Positions 22,063-34,222 of a stretch of 64,000 bases of DNA are shown here, piece after piece (the stretch's first letter is position 1; each line of letters starts with the position of its first letter). The notes below the pieces were generated by a model, which was not told where the DNA came from, ran no database searches, and worked only from the letters and a program-made list of their open reading frames with translations. The position numbers and the translations under genes were made by a program. The stretch is from Parietaria judaica (lineage: Eukaryota; Streptophyta; Magnoliopsida; Rosales; Urticaceae), in contig OX940868.1 of assembly GCA_954871525.1 (NCBI GenBank), forward strand, positions 12,328,056-12,392,055, in the 5' to 3' direction.

Positions 22063-23332
22063 TCATTCCGAGACAGCAGATCGCGCAATTCTGCTCCTCA
22101 ACTTCCTGTTGCGGCTTTCCTGTCAAATTTTGCAGCCACAGAAACCAATTTCCCTTAGCAATGGAAGTTCGAGTTCACATATAAAGCCAATAGATTCCGA
22201 GCGTGGTTTAACTAAACACAAATGAGCAATGAACAACAAGCATCAAATGAGCAATGACTCTACGAATCAGTTCCATAAACACAGAAATGAATTCCAATTC
22301 ACCAGCTTCACAAAACAAAATGAAATTATGCATACGCATTGCATAGCAGAAGAAAATCAACACAAATGAGGTAAAATTTGAACTTCTTAATTGCTAAATG
22401 AAAGCACGAAGGTTCCAATTCACCTGCTCAAGAACCCTAGCAGAGCTCTGCTCGACCTGACTCGCTAAGCTCTCAACCTTGGCGAGCATCGTCTCGTAGA
22501 GATTCTCCAGGCCGGCCGTGTAGCGGACGGCGTCGTTTCCCAGCAGCTTCCGCAGATCCGAGACATCCAAACCCTCGGCGCAGAGATCGAGCTCCCCCTG
22601 TGCCTTCGAGACCTGCTTCAGCCGGCCAAGGCTATGGCTCCCCTCGCCGTCGTCCTCCGCCATCGGCGACACCCTCATGTCGCACGGAAGAAGCGGCAGC
22701 GGCGCGCTGGGGGTGAACGAGCCGTAATGGCCTCGGAAGGCCGGCCCAATGTTGACGATGTCCATCGATTTCGGCTCCATCGCCGTCGACAGAGCTCGGA
22801 ACTGGTGCGCGCGGTACTCGTGCGTGTGGATCGTCTGGTCGTGAACAGGCGACGAGAAGAGGAGAAACACGCACGGCGAGAGCCTCTCCCCCCTGGGCGC
22901 GCCCGTGACCCGGAACGAGAGGTCCGGGGACGCCGAGAGCGAGGCCGCCACAGAGAGCTCCCTGAGCGAAGGCCTGAGACTCGTTCTCCTCCGGCCAGAG
23001 AACCATCCGATCAGAGTTTCGCGGCTGGCGGCGGAGTGTCCGCGCAGGCGGTTGAGGGAGTGGGAGTCGATTCGCCCGGAGGAGTCGTAGAAGCTGTTGG
23101 TGGAGCCGGAGCAGATGAATCCGGTGACGGTGGCGACGAAGGGCGAGGAGGAATGATCGGAGGCGGAGGAGGAGGAGGAGGGCGAGTCGTCGGAGAGGTT
23201 GGAGGGAGCGACGTGTGCGACGTGGCCGAAGAGGAGGCCGTCGACAGCGCCTGCGGAGAATGAGAAGCGTTGAATCATGGAAGCTAGGGTTGGGCCTGAG
23301 ATGGCGATTTTCTGGAGAGGAAGGTCGTCCAT
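22063..23332 (-). CDS. Abraxas/FAM175-like protein (BRCA1-A/BRISC complex scaffold type)
   Basis: Exon 1 runs 23332-22424 (303 codons) and exon 2 22119-22063, joined by a GT-AG intron of 304 nt, giving 321 residues ending RIARSAVSE. I chose the ATG at 23332 (MDDLPLQKIAISGPTLASMI) rather than one 51 bases upstream, which would read through a (CT)n leader and give ERERERE. The N-terminal half has the MPN-like opening AGAVDGLLFGHVAH without a JAMM metal motif, as in Abraxas-type scaffolds, and the C-terminus (about 255-303, VSKAQGELDLCAEGL ... SLASQVEQSSARVLEQ) looks like the coiled coil that pairs with BRCC36. In animals these proteins organise K63-deubiquitinating complexes in DNA repair or cytoplasm; the plant role is inferred. 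A Ser-rich insert lies at about 48-62. Confidence 0.75.
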
Positions 23333-23340
23333 GGCGGATT

Positions 23341-23361
23341 CTCTCTCTCTCTCTCTCTCTA
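23341..23361 (+). repeat. (CT)n tract in the leader of the Abraxas-like gene
   Basis: About ten CT units, read as (GA)n on the coding strand, ending some ten bases upstream of the chosen start codon. Such tracts are common in plant leaders. Confidence 0.85.
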
Positions 23362-23383
23362 GGAGTGTAGAGAGAGAAAGCAA

Positions 23384-24490
23384 GCAGGGATTTGGAAGTC
23401 CACCGAGAGTCTTTAGCGTTTTGAGTTGCTACGACGTCTTTTTGGATGTCGTTCATTTAACAAATGTTTACCAAAAAACGTTCTGTCGGACTTTGATGAA
23501 AATAATATGTTTTCTAGTGCCTCGACTAGTCCCGGGCAACCTCGCGGGCTTTTTCTTTGTTTCTTTTTTTTTTTCTAAGAAAACGTGGACTATTGGATGC
23601 AATGATCCAACGGTTTGTGAGTGGTCCCAAATGTATTTATTAAAAAAGGACCTGAACATTTATAGTTTTAACACCAATTAATAGACTTGGCTGGTATAAG
23701 TACTAAATTAATATATTTTGGTACTCTAATTGTAAAATAACGGCTATTTAGTATCAGAAAAAACTAAAATATTATATTCATAGTATAATAAATAATAAAG
23801 GGGTTATATTTACAAAAATCAAATATGTTATATTATATAATATTAATTCATATTTAGTTCACATTATATAATTTATATTAGTTACCGTTATAACACCTTA
23901 AATTTAATATAAATTCACTAGTTTGTATTTTAATTATTATATTATACATTAGTTCACATAATATATATTAGTTACAGTTATAGTATAATATATATTAGTT
24001 ACATTACAGTATATTTTGTGTATACATTATATATATATATAAAAGTTACAGTTTATAGTTTATTTAGTCACAGTTTATTAATATATTATATATTTCTACG
24101 TAATATATTAGTCTCAGGTTATTAGTTTATACATTGTAGTTTATTAGTCATAGTTTAGGATTACGTAATTTGGTCACAATTTATTAGTATAAATTATATA
24201 TTAGTTAATAAAAAGATGTATTGTGAAATTGTATTTTCACTCTCTCTACTTATCTTAATATGGTATTAAAAATAATATAAAAAACCAAAATGATATAATG
24301 TTTGAACTTTAGTATAATGATTGAATTAAATAAAACTCATCAATAAAGCTATATAAGTGTCAAAATTAATTACTTTTGGTACTTTAACCATTAAAATCAC
24401 AAACACCAGAATGATGCCTCATATTTTACAAAAATGAATTATAAGGATCTGGAAATAAACATATATAAGATAAGACATAAGAAAATAAAT
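23384..24490. other. AT-rich intergenic DNA with degenerate repeats
   Basis: Upstream of the Abraxas-like gene. Between about 23820 and 24190 the words 'tatattagttac' and 'attagttcac' recur irregularly, like a decayed low-complexity repeat. No gene is visible. Confidence 0.5.
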
Positions 24491-24499
24491 AAATAAAAA

Positions 24500-24655
24500 A
24501 AATCGACAACCTTGGGCCGGGCAACCCGAAATTGATCGCGGGCCGTGACGGGCAGCCCGGGCTGTGGCTGCGGGCGGGCCACCCGAGGCCTGCAAAAAGA
24601 ACGGGTTGGGCGGGCTCGGGCTGAGGCCCGTGGGGCCCGCCCGAATGCACAGGAC
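24500..24655. mobile_element. GC-rich island, probable hAT-element remnant
   Basis: A 155-bp island of GGGC/GCCC words in AT-rich DNA. It resembles the island at 52080-52273, which ends in a hAT-like terminus. No termini or duplication are visible here. Confidence 0.3.
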
Positions 24656-24892
24656 TAACTCAAACATTCGCAAAGCTATCAATCTTATCAAAAGCAAGTT
24701 AGAAATCGCTATAAAAATTAACTTTTTTGTATATATAGTATTTTGTCAATCAGTTACTCATCTCAAATTAGTTCTTCTTAACCATAATTTTTTTATAAAA
24801 AAAAATAAAAAAAATAAGTATGGTAACTCATTGTGTTGTGGGCTTGTGGCCTTTGGTTTTTAGCTCTGGTTTATAATCTTCTCGGCTTCAAT

Positions 24893-25935
24893 CAAGGTTT
24901 TAAATGCCGCTTGCCGATTTCGTTTCGCATTTTTCGTTTTACGGATATATCGCTTGCCGATGGGTATGCCGATGGAAAAATTGTAAAAAAAAGAAATACC
25001 GCATGCCGCATATACCGCACTTTTCGCATGGGCATACCGCATGCCGATGGGGTTTTCGACGGATATTCTGTAAAAAAAAAATATTTGAGTATTTAAGCAA
25101 TATATTTATATAAGTTCAAAACTACATATTTAATAAATACAAGATATTCGTAAATTAAATATGTAGGTGACATGTATAATATTAAGTCACTTTATTAGTT
25201 GAAGTGTATAATATTAAGTCAAATTATTATGTGAAGTGAATATGTATGTTAATTAAGTGTGTAATATTAAGTGAATATGCATGTTAATTGTATATGTATG
25301 TTAACAAATTTAATATTAGTTGAAGTGTATAATATTAAATGAATATGTATATTAAGCGTATATGTATGTTAGCTGAAGTTAATATGTATTCTAAGTGTAT
25401 AATATTATTTGAAGTGTATAATATTAAGTTAAATTATTAGGTGAAGTGTATGTGTATGTTCAGTGTGAACGTGTGATATTAGTTGAATGAATAACAAAAA
25501 GTCCCACATTGATAAATGACAAGAGTTTAGTGATGTTTATATACCAAATATTAGGGACAAGGGCTTGGGCCCTTTGGGTCATAGGATTTTGTGGATGGGG
25601 GAGGACTCACACAAATGTTACACCACCACACGCGCGCGCCACCGCCGTGCCGGGCCGGGGTGGGGTGCTCTTGTGTGAGTATAATTATTTTTGCCAAAAA
25701 GTTAATTGGTATTTTTGCCAAAATCTACCAAAAATATAATTTTTAGCAAAATTCCATTCAAATTTCGCAATTTTTACACTACAAAACGAAAAAAGATTTT
25801 CCACACCCGTGTCCATGCGAATTTCGCAAAATTTGGTAAAACAAAAGAGAAACGAAAGGGTTTTCGAACCGCATTTCTGCGAAAAACGAATTTCGCACGA
25901 ATTTCGTATGGAAATTCGCAAAATTTTAAACCTTG
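24893..25935 (+). mobile_element. non-autonomous hAT-like element
   Basis: The ends CAAGGTTTTAAAT and ATTTTAAACCTTG are inverted repeats with one extra base. The flanks GCTTCAAT (24885-24892) and GTTTCAAT (25936-25943) agree at 7 of 8 positions. Subterminal words are 'cgcatgccgat' and 'ttcgca' variants. The middle holds AT-rich degenerate repeats of 'aagtgtataatatt' (about 25190-25450) and a segment (25500-25690) shared, in opposite orientation, with the element in DTX44 intron 7. No transposase in 1043 bp. Confidence 0.83.
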
Positions 25936-25943
25936 GTTTCAAT

Positions 25944-26502
25944 AACCTCCTTTTGATTCGCATAATATAGGCTCCAATGAATTTTTGTTAGTTTGGTTGA
26001 CTTCTTTAACGAACTTCTACTATTACTAATAATTGTTAGTATAGTATCTTTTAAAAATAAAAAAATAAAAGACAAATAGAGATTTTATTGCTTATAATAT
26101 AAGCACAAGGTGAGATACAACTCTATATGTATATATTTTTTGGACCATCTTCGAAATCTGAGCTTCAACAATGGTGAATTGACCTTCGAAATTCTAAAAT
26201 CAGTAAATCTATAACAAAATCAACCGAGAAAAGAATAATATAGATCAACGAATTTGGAAAATATAGAAAGCAGAGAAACTGAGCCAAGGCGTGTTCGACG
26301 CTTTTCCTTGAAGCAGAACTTCTTCTTCCCAGGATACAGAGGCTAAATCATTGACTCTAATACACCATTGAAGAGAACGACGAAGTCGAATTTATAAGTC
26401 TCGTACACCCAACGAAATAGAATAAAACAAAAATGACGAACACAAGATCTATAATAGAAGTTTTCGAATTCTCAGTTGTGTTTTCAAGTTTTGGCCAAAT
26501 TC

Positions 26503-26545
<43 letters not shown>

Positions 26546-26925
26546 AAAAAGTTGATTTAACGAATAATGTCAAAAACGTTGAGTACTAATTTCATATTAA
26601 TGACTAAAACTAATATCTGTTTGGTTCGCAAGCCATGGAGTTTAAGAGTGTTAAATGTCTTTGACATGTCATTAAACTCTCTTAAATATATATATATATA
26701 TATATATAAGCAAAATCTACCCACAATAAATTAGTAATCTAAAAATGCAAGGATTTAAGAATCCTCACTTTCTACATTTTTGAGAATTTACAATTTTTTA
26801 ATAACAAATTTATTTATTACACTCTTTCCACTATACCGAAAACGACTTTTCATAAGCTGCATCATGAATTAAATGTAAATTTCATTTACACTATATTCAT
26901 TGATACAGTCACAAACACGTGTTGG
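25944..26925. other. intergenic with two TA microsatellites
   Basis: AT-rich with (TA)n tracts at about 26505-26543 and 26686-26708. No coding frame of note. Confidence 0.5.
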
Positions 26926-28110
26926 ACATGTGTCCTTAAACAAGATATTTTATCCATTTGTAAAAGATTATGACAAGTCGTTGAATAAAGATGATGCTTA
27001 TTATGATAATCTTATTATAGTTTCTGGTAGAGTAAAATAGAATGTTTGATTCCTTAGTTCATGAAGGATGCAATTATGTTATTATTATCACAACAGAGTC
27101 AATGTGAGGAAGAATTAATAATCATAATAAATGAACTTAAAATGTCTGTGACCTGATCAACTGGGTGGGAGCCCATTAATCGTATAAGGTCATTAATGTG
27201 ACTAAGTGATAATCCTATTCTGGATTTTGTGTGTGTCACACTCACTAGAAGTGCATTAAGTATGAAGTGTCTTCATACTGGACTGGACCTGACTTAAACT
27301 CCGGAAGTTATCATATAAGACCGTCACTGATAACTTGGAGTTGAGTCACTAGTAGATGATCAAATGGATATTCGATCTAAGTCCTGAGTGATCTTGAGTC
27401 CAAGCTGTTGACTTGATTGTTCTTTGATTTAACCGTTAAAGAATACGAAATATTACCGCTGTTCCCAACACTATTATTTTGGGAACATGAAAGTCAGCAG
27501 TAAGGGTAGCTTGGTCATAGACATGGGCATCACACAGCTCTCTTTAGAGTGATGATGATTCCCTTAATTGTCGGTGGTGAGAAGTGAGAGATACCCATGC
27601 GCAACTTATGAATCGAAACCATAAGTGGGTTACTCATGATATTACTGACTGAGTCAAGGATGAAAATACAATGAGGGGCATAACGGTAAAAACCGCCTGC
27701 TCATTTATGAATCATCAAGTGAAAGATCAATAACCCGAATTTGATTGTATCAATGGACACCCTGCTAATATAAAGGGAATAACATATACCGTATAACTAA
27801 AGAGTGCAGCCTCGGGTCTATAGTGGAATCACTTCGAGGTTTGACGAACAACTAGCAGTTCGTTGGAGCTTAAGTGATACGGGTCCATGGTCCCCAGGAT
27901 AGCTCCGTAACGGATGATACGTACGTGATTAAAATACATTCTGGATAATGTTTAATCATTTGGCTTGACTTATAAAACTGAAAGGTCTGTGTCAGACATC
28001 AGATAGTTTTATCGTTGGCGTGGCAAAAGTATCATATTTTGGTACACGGAATTAACTGACAAAAAGAAAGTTAGAATTTAAATTTCTATCAGCACCATGT
28101 TGTTGGAAAT
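26926..28110. mobile_element. possible copia-type LTR or retroelement remnant
   Basis: The segment opens near 26922 with 'tgttggacatgtgtcctta', a style common to plant copia LTRs, and continues as moderately GC sequence with phrases such as 'gggtgggagcccattaatcg' and 'gggtccatggtccccagg', unlike the AT-rich flanks. There is no gag or pol frame and no paired LTR in the window. A non-autonomous or solo copy is the best guess. Confidence 0.35.
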
Positions 28111-28784
28111 TAAATTCTAAGCAGCTTTGCTTTTTGAACCAAGTCCTTTCGACTTACGGTTAGTGATTTATGGATTTTCTAAGTTTGTGATCGGTTCGAT
28201 AAACTTTGAAATTAAATCACACTCGTGTACATGTGGCTCTGCCCCTGCTATTGCGACACGTGAGATGAATGGATTACATGGACTCTTCATAAATCAATCA
28301 ATATGGGATATAATGATTCTGATTCGGATGACAATCGCGTGTCTAACGCTACTGAGTGATCGATTAAGTTTGAAGTAACTTTATCTTGAACGAGAATACT
28401 AATTCAGGAAAGTTTTATCAACAAGTTTGCAACTAACAACTTGGAATCAAGTCGTAAAATATCGTCAAATTGTAATCAACTTAGATCATGAGTGATTATA
28501 AATCCGAAAGGTTAATTCTGGTGGTCTTTGATTTACAAACTAGACATCATCTAATGGTGTTTCCCAATGTTTCTACTTTGGGATCACTAGACGGGGGTCA
28601 TGACCGCATATACGAATATCACAAATCTTATAAAGGTATGATGATTCTCTTAATATTGGTGTTGGGCTCATTTTCGGGCTTTATAAGTCCCGAACTAAGG
28701 CATCCGATTAAGAAGCTCCCTCAGTTGTGCGCCCATAGTCCATGCTCCTGTCTGAGCCACCTCGGATCCGAAATCTCCTCGTAT
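28111..28784. other. intergenic, no gene seen
   Basis: Mixed sequence between the retroelement-like stretch and the hAT element at 28793. The frame at 28488-28916 runs into that transposon and is not a gene. Confidence 0.5.
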
Positions 28785-28792
28785 CTCCACAT

Positions 28793-29421
28793 TAGGGCTG
28801 TAGCTAAAACCCGGAATCCGGTTTTAAATCCGCATCCGCACCCGCATCCGATTTTAAAATCCGAATCCGAAATCCGAAATCCGGATACGGAAACGGATAT
28901 CCGGATCCGGATTTAAAATTGGATTCGAATAAGGGTTTTGGTATTTAAAAATCCGGATATCCGGATCCGGTTTAAAACCCGTTTTTTTTTAATATTTAAT
29001 TATTTTATTTTATTTTTTATGTTAGGGTTACTTATTTATGTGTGATGCTTTTTTTTAATTGTCATATCTTTTGCAATTGATGATGATGCACGGGAACGGG
29101 AATGAAGAAAAGACGGTGCGGAATGAAGACGACGATTTGAATGCATTTTTAATTTTATATGTATTATGTGACAATATGTATTAGATTTGTTCGGTTTTTT
29201 GGACAACGGAAAAATATGTAGACTTGTACGGGTTTTTTAGTCGTTAAAATTAACTTTTAAAAAAAATGGATCCGGATATTCGGATAATATCCGGATCCGG
29301 GTTTTGAAAACAGATATCCGAAAATCCGGATATCCGGATACCTATTTTCGGATATCCGGTTTTTTGGATCCGGATTCGGATAGTTCTGAAAAACCGGATA
29401 TTCGCTCCGTTTACACCCCTA
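28793..29421. mobile_element. non-autonomous hAT-like element with perfect 8-bp duplication
   Basis: The ends TAGGGCTGTA and TACACCCCTA are inverted repeats with one mismatch, flanked by a perfect CTCCACAT duplication (28785-28792 and 29422-29429). Both ends are built of ATCCGGATATCCGG-like words (28820-28980 and 29270-29400), the centre is AT-rich. The 629 bp encode no transposase. Confidence 0.88.
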
Positions 29422-29429
29422 CTCCACAT

Positions 29430-31413
29430 GCACCAAAAAAAAGGCATGTGTCACATACCCAAGACCGACCAAATTTGATTTACTAGACAAGAGAACACAA
29501 AATGTTTGCAAGAATGTGCCCTCTCCATCTCCATTATTGTCAATCTAATCTTTTTAGTTTTATCATGGGTGGAACGCTTCTATAATGCGCGCATGAAGTG
29601 GGATGGTTCCGAGTTTCGAACAACGGAGGGATGTCCTTAGTCGGAGCTTCAGTTTGGGACTTATAGAGCCTGAAAATAGGCCCAATGTTGAGGTGGAAAA
29701 ATTACCCCTGCAGTCACGGAGTTACGGACCTCATAATTCCGAGTTTAGATCCTCAGAGCTCGAGTCTTTGCGCTAAAACTAGACCACGTTGAAAGATATT
29801 TATATTTTGGAGATAAGTTGGGTGTTTTTTATGAGCTTTAGCGTCAAAGCCTTGTGTATTGTGTTGATAAAATTGCGATCCTCTGTAAATGGGCTTTAGC
29901 CCTCTATTTATATTGAGCTAAGAAATTCGAATTAGGCCTCATAAATGGGTTTTTACAATATACGTTTGATTCCCTCATAATTGCCATAATGGTGAGCTGT
30001 AATTATAGGCGTAATCGTCATCGTCATCATCATCGTCATTGCATAATTGCCATAATGATTCCCTCAATAGAGCGTCGTTTGCGCTGTATTGATTGCTTCA
30101 TGCTAGTTTTCATCTTCGTCGTCCGTGTTTTGGCCTAGTCGTTGAGATAATGTTTCATCACCGACTTAGCATGCTGCTTCCTTGGTATTGGCGATGGGCT
30201 GTGTCGATGAGGTTTCATAGATAAAGCTATGATGTTCGTTGCGTCCCATTATTGCTATCCTCCTTTTGAGCCCTTTTGTTTGACTAGGCCCCCTTTGACT
30301 TACTTCTTGGGCCTATTTTGGTGTTGGACTACTATAATTGGACAAAATGAAATAAACGACACAAATAAATTTCGTTGTACAAGTTTAAATTATCGTAAAA
30401 AAAAAATTGTACCTAATTATATGTCAGAAAATCAATTAATTAATAAAACCTCATCGATAAATCTGGTATCGATTAGCAAATATCAAATCAACCATCGGTA
30501 AACCTATCAAATCGGTATTTGAAACCGTGATCAGTTGAACTCTACCAGTACCAATACAATCTACAAGCCTGCAAGTCTTTCTTTCTTTCTTACGTATATC
30601 TATTTCTATGGGGACTAAAAGGTAAATATAACTTTACAGAGGGGCTCAAATAGAGAATATGAGAGAAAATTACGTGGTGACGCAAAACACTAAACAGAGT
30701 TGATAATTTGCAAAAGAGGACTTAAACATTTGAGGAATTACAAAAGAGAAGGCCACTCAACCAAACTGTGAAGAAAGAGGAATAGTGGTCACAATCTCAC
30801 ATAAGAAGCTCCCTTACTCGAAGTAATTGGAGAAGTTCCATTTGCTCACTCAAGAAAATAAAGAGACAAGCTTTTGATTCAATTCAGCTTTTTCTCTAAA
30901 CCAGGTTCTTCTGTTTCTCCCATGTCTTAATCTTTCTATTATATATATGTTTTCATCTTTTTCCTGTTTATAAACTCTAATATACGAGCAAAGAATTGTA
31001 TTGAAAAAACAGAGATTATTTAAGTCAGAATTTTTTCCATTTTTTTTTCTTCACAAATCCATTCTGAAAGTCATGCTCGTATAAATTAAGGTACTTTTTA
31101 ATTAATCCATTCTTAGAAATTATTGTAAGATCAAAGGTGTATCTGTTGGGTCATTTTTTCTTTGGCTTTGAATAAAAATATATTTTTTATTCAAGAGACG
31201 AGTTCAAGGAAGTGCCCAGATTATTACAAGTTAATATATGTATATTTAGAGCAAGGAAGCTATTTTTCTTTAATTTCGGCTTATATTTTTTGATCTCTTA
31301 TCGATTAATTATCCGGTTCTTTCACTTGTTAATTTTGAAGTTTCATTCTTGTGAATCAGAGCAGTAACTCTGGGCTTAGATTGTGCAAGCTATCAGTCGA
31401 AGCGAAGAGAAAT
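29430..31413. other. intergenic and 5' flank of the J-domain gene
   Basis: About 29580-29960 is a less AT-rich stretch that may be an LTR remnant. A CGTCAT trinucleotide repeat sits at about 30011-30040. A partial relative of the CAAGG-type hAT ends is at 30440-30530. From about 30880 the sequence is likely the leader of the J-domain gene, possibly with an intron ending at a CAG near 31359. No separate gene seen. Confidence 0.4.
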
Positions 31414-33743
31414 ATGAGCAACAATCTGAGAACGATTTGGCGGCCGCACGGCGTGTTCTTCTCGACGTTTGTTTGTTGCAGAAGTCAAGTTTGCTCTAAG
31501 GTTTCGTTTCGGAACCTCAACAAAAGCAGCACTCGCTATTCGTCTTTGCCATTGTTCTCTACACCCTATGAATCATCCGTTTCCAGAGGAACGCAGCGCT
31601 GGTTTCGGATGAACAATCAGCGGAGGACGTTAGTCAAAGCATCGAATTGGGCCGACGTGAATTCTCCGTACGACACTCTTGGTAATTTTGTTTCTCCACA
31701 TGTCATACTTTGATCTTTCATTTGTTTACTCCGTTCATTTTCCGTATTTAAGGCGTAAAACGAGTTTGGATTTTGAATTGTAGCGTGATTAATCTTGTTA
31801 TATGCGCAGAATTAAAAAGGGACGCCGACGAAGAGCAGATAAAAGTTGCGTACAGACGCTTGGCCAAGTTTTATCATCCCGATGGTTTGCTCATACCTTT
31901 ACTCATAAAAGTAAAACAAAGTTAGAGCAAGGTTTCACATACCGGTTTTTAAGTTCAGAGTCGATGCATAAGCTTCAAATATAACTCAGTAATTCTGTAA
32001 AGTTATAAATCTCATGAAATTCAAACATCCCATAAGCTCAAATTCAAGTATTAGCATAAACTAATGAGATATCTTCCTCATAACTACCCAAACTCGTACC
32101 AAGTACGTTGGCATATCCTCAATCTCTTTTTTTAGCCGTATTAGTATGCAAAGGTCGCAAAACAGCGTTGAATTCCAATTTCGTCCATGCCACGTTAAGG
32201 TCCGTTACGCGAGGGACCTGTGTATGTCTATGATTTAACTCCGAAAACATAACTGATTCAATATTTTTTTATAAAAGTAGACACGTCCGCATGTTTCTAG
32301 CTTAATAGGCGTTAATTCGACATGGACAGAATTGGACCTCAAAACTATTTTATAGCCTTTGAGTACTATTACCGCTAAAAAGGAGATTAAGAATAAGCCG
32401 GCACACTAAGATTGTGAAGTTATGCCACAAATATCCCTAAACTATTTTGTAGTTCATCAAAAAGTGAATAAATCTTGGGTAGTGGTTGTTTCAGAGTTCA
32501 ATCAAAGGAGTCACATTTTTCAATGTTATTATCTTGCATTGCGTATTAGAAAATAATTTGTCTATTTTGGGGTGTATAAAGTTTACGACGGACGAGGCAC
32601 ACTAGAGGAAGGCGAAACTGCAGAGTCGAGGTTCATCAAGATCCAAGCTGCGTACGAGCTGCTCATCGACGAAGAAGAGCGAATGAAGTACGATATGGAT
32701 AACAGAGCGAACCCGATGAAGGTGAGAATCACGGGCTATTTCTGTATCAACTCTGCAAGGGTAGAATCGTTAATTCACATGTGACGCTTTGATCAGGCAT
32801 CTCAAGCTTGGATGGAGTGGCTCATAAAGAAGCGAAAAGCTTTTGATCAGCGAGGGGACATGGCAATCGCGGCTTGGGCCGAGCAGCAACAAAGGGAGCT
32901 CAGTCTTCGAGCTCGTCAACTTTCCCGCTCTAAGGTATTGTATCTGAAACAGAGATTTCCCTTTCTACTTCTTCTGAGCAGATATCTCTGTGAACTTTTG
33001 AACTGTAACAATTTCCATCTCGACAAATTTTAAGTCACGGTCAATGCAAGTACTAGTGTTTAGCAACACAATCATACTAACATGTATAATTCACGTGATT
33101 AAATTTTGACGACTCACAAATTCAAGGGTCGTTGCTGAAAATAACATTAAAACTAAAAAAAATTACCATCGAATTTTTACCACTTTTTCATCTCTTAAAA
33201 GATGAATGTTTTTGGCGAGTCTAGGTTGATCCGGGAGAAGAGAAGAGAATCATGGCAAGAGAGAAGAAGGCGTCGGCAGAGTATTTCAACAGCACGCTGA
33301 AACGACACACTCTGGTGTTGAAGAAGAGAGATTTGATGCGACGGAAAGCCGAGGAAGATAAGAAAAGGGTCATCATTCAACTTTTAGCCGCAGAAGGTCT
33401 TGAGCTCGCCGATGACGAAGGTTAATTACAAAAGTAGAAAGAATATTACATTATCATATATAGCTGATGCATTGTGTACAAAATTAAAAATAGGAAATTT
33501 GTACATGTTATTACTCAAACCAAAGCAAAGAAAAGCGTTGTTATTATGTTTTACCCGTGAAAAAATGACCCTTTGCGGATGTATTATGCACACCTCATAT
33601 TGGTGAAAACGCATTTGTTTGCATATACTCTAGCCATTAACGATCCCGAAAATTTTAGGCAGGATGGGGATTGTAATTCTTTCGACTTCTCGGGGTTTAA
33701 TGACATAGAGAGGCTCGACAAGAAGGGATCGGTGGAGAAATAG
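31414..33743 (+). CDS. J-domain (DnaJ-type) co-chaperone, probably organellar
   Basis: Six exons, 31414-31681, 31810-31884, 32582-32721, 32797-32934, 33225-33420 and 33634-33743, sum to 927 nt (308 residues). The first Met is at 31414; a frame opening from 31351 relies on GTG. Residues 1-80 are rich in Ser, Arg and Asn with few acids, like a transit peptide. The J domain covers about 84-155, with the HPD motif at 112-114 (RRLAKFYHPD) and the closing helix IQAAYELLIDEEERMKYDMD. It should stimulate an Hsp70 ATPase. The C-terminal part is a charged helical region (KKRKAFDQRGDMAIAAW, LKRHTLVLKKRDLMRRKAEED). Exon 6 adds a tail ending DFSGFNDIERLDKK; without splicing the protein would stop after ELADDEG. 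There are no zinc-finger or G/F-rich domains, so this is class C. Confidence 0.85.
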
Positions 33744-34222
33744 TTTTTTTAATGTTTGATTACCGGATTTTGGCTCTTAGCATATTAAATCCGAATACTG
33801 ATAAATTTTCCACAAAAACTACTAATAATTATACAAAATATTCCCAGTGTTTGCATGAATTTGTATGCAGAGATTATTTTAGGTGTCCGAGATCCTTGAT
33901 CTTTTGCTTAAGTTATAAAGTCATCATAAATTTGTAACTTTTAAATATATACAACACACACGGATAAATTATTTGAAACAAACAATGCATATGAAGAAAT
34001 CAATTTCATTATAAATTTATAAGTATCACATTATTCTGTTGTTTGAAACAGAAGCGCAAATACATGGAAAGACAACAAACAGTGCATTATTAATTTCCCT
34101 ACTCCAAAAGAATAATAAATCAACACCTGACTCCATACTATATATATCTATATATACACACGCATATAAATAATGAAAGAATTAAACAAAATCCAAACTC
34201 ATAACAGCCTCTTCCTTCTTCT
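33744..34222. other. shared 3' flank of the J-domain and IMK2-like genes
   Basis: AT-rich 480 bp between convergent stop codons; must carry both 3' ends. No other feature. Confidence 0.5.

Noticed and set aside
21038..22184. Plus-strand frames of 94 and 105 codons near 21.0 and 21.9 kb
   Set aside because: The first follows a short direct duplication, the second overlaps the second exon of the Abraxas-like gene in antisense; neither resembles a protein.
22632..23456. Long frames on both strands over the Abraxas-like exon (minus 22632-23456, plus 22634-23263)
   Set aside because: They are Arg/Gly/Pro-rich shadows of the GC-rich coding exon; only the frame starting at 23332 matches a family and splices to a second exon in phase.
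33421..33425. Stop of the J-domain protein at 33423
   Set aside because: Possible as an intron-retention form, but a donor just before it and an in-phase exon at 33634 give the better complete model.
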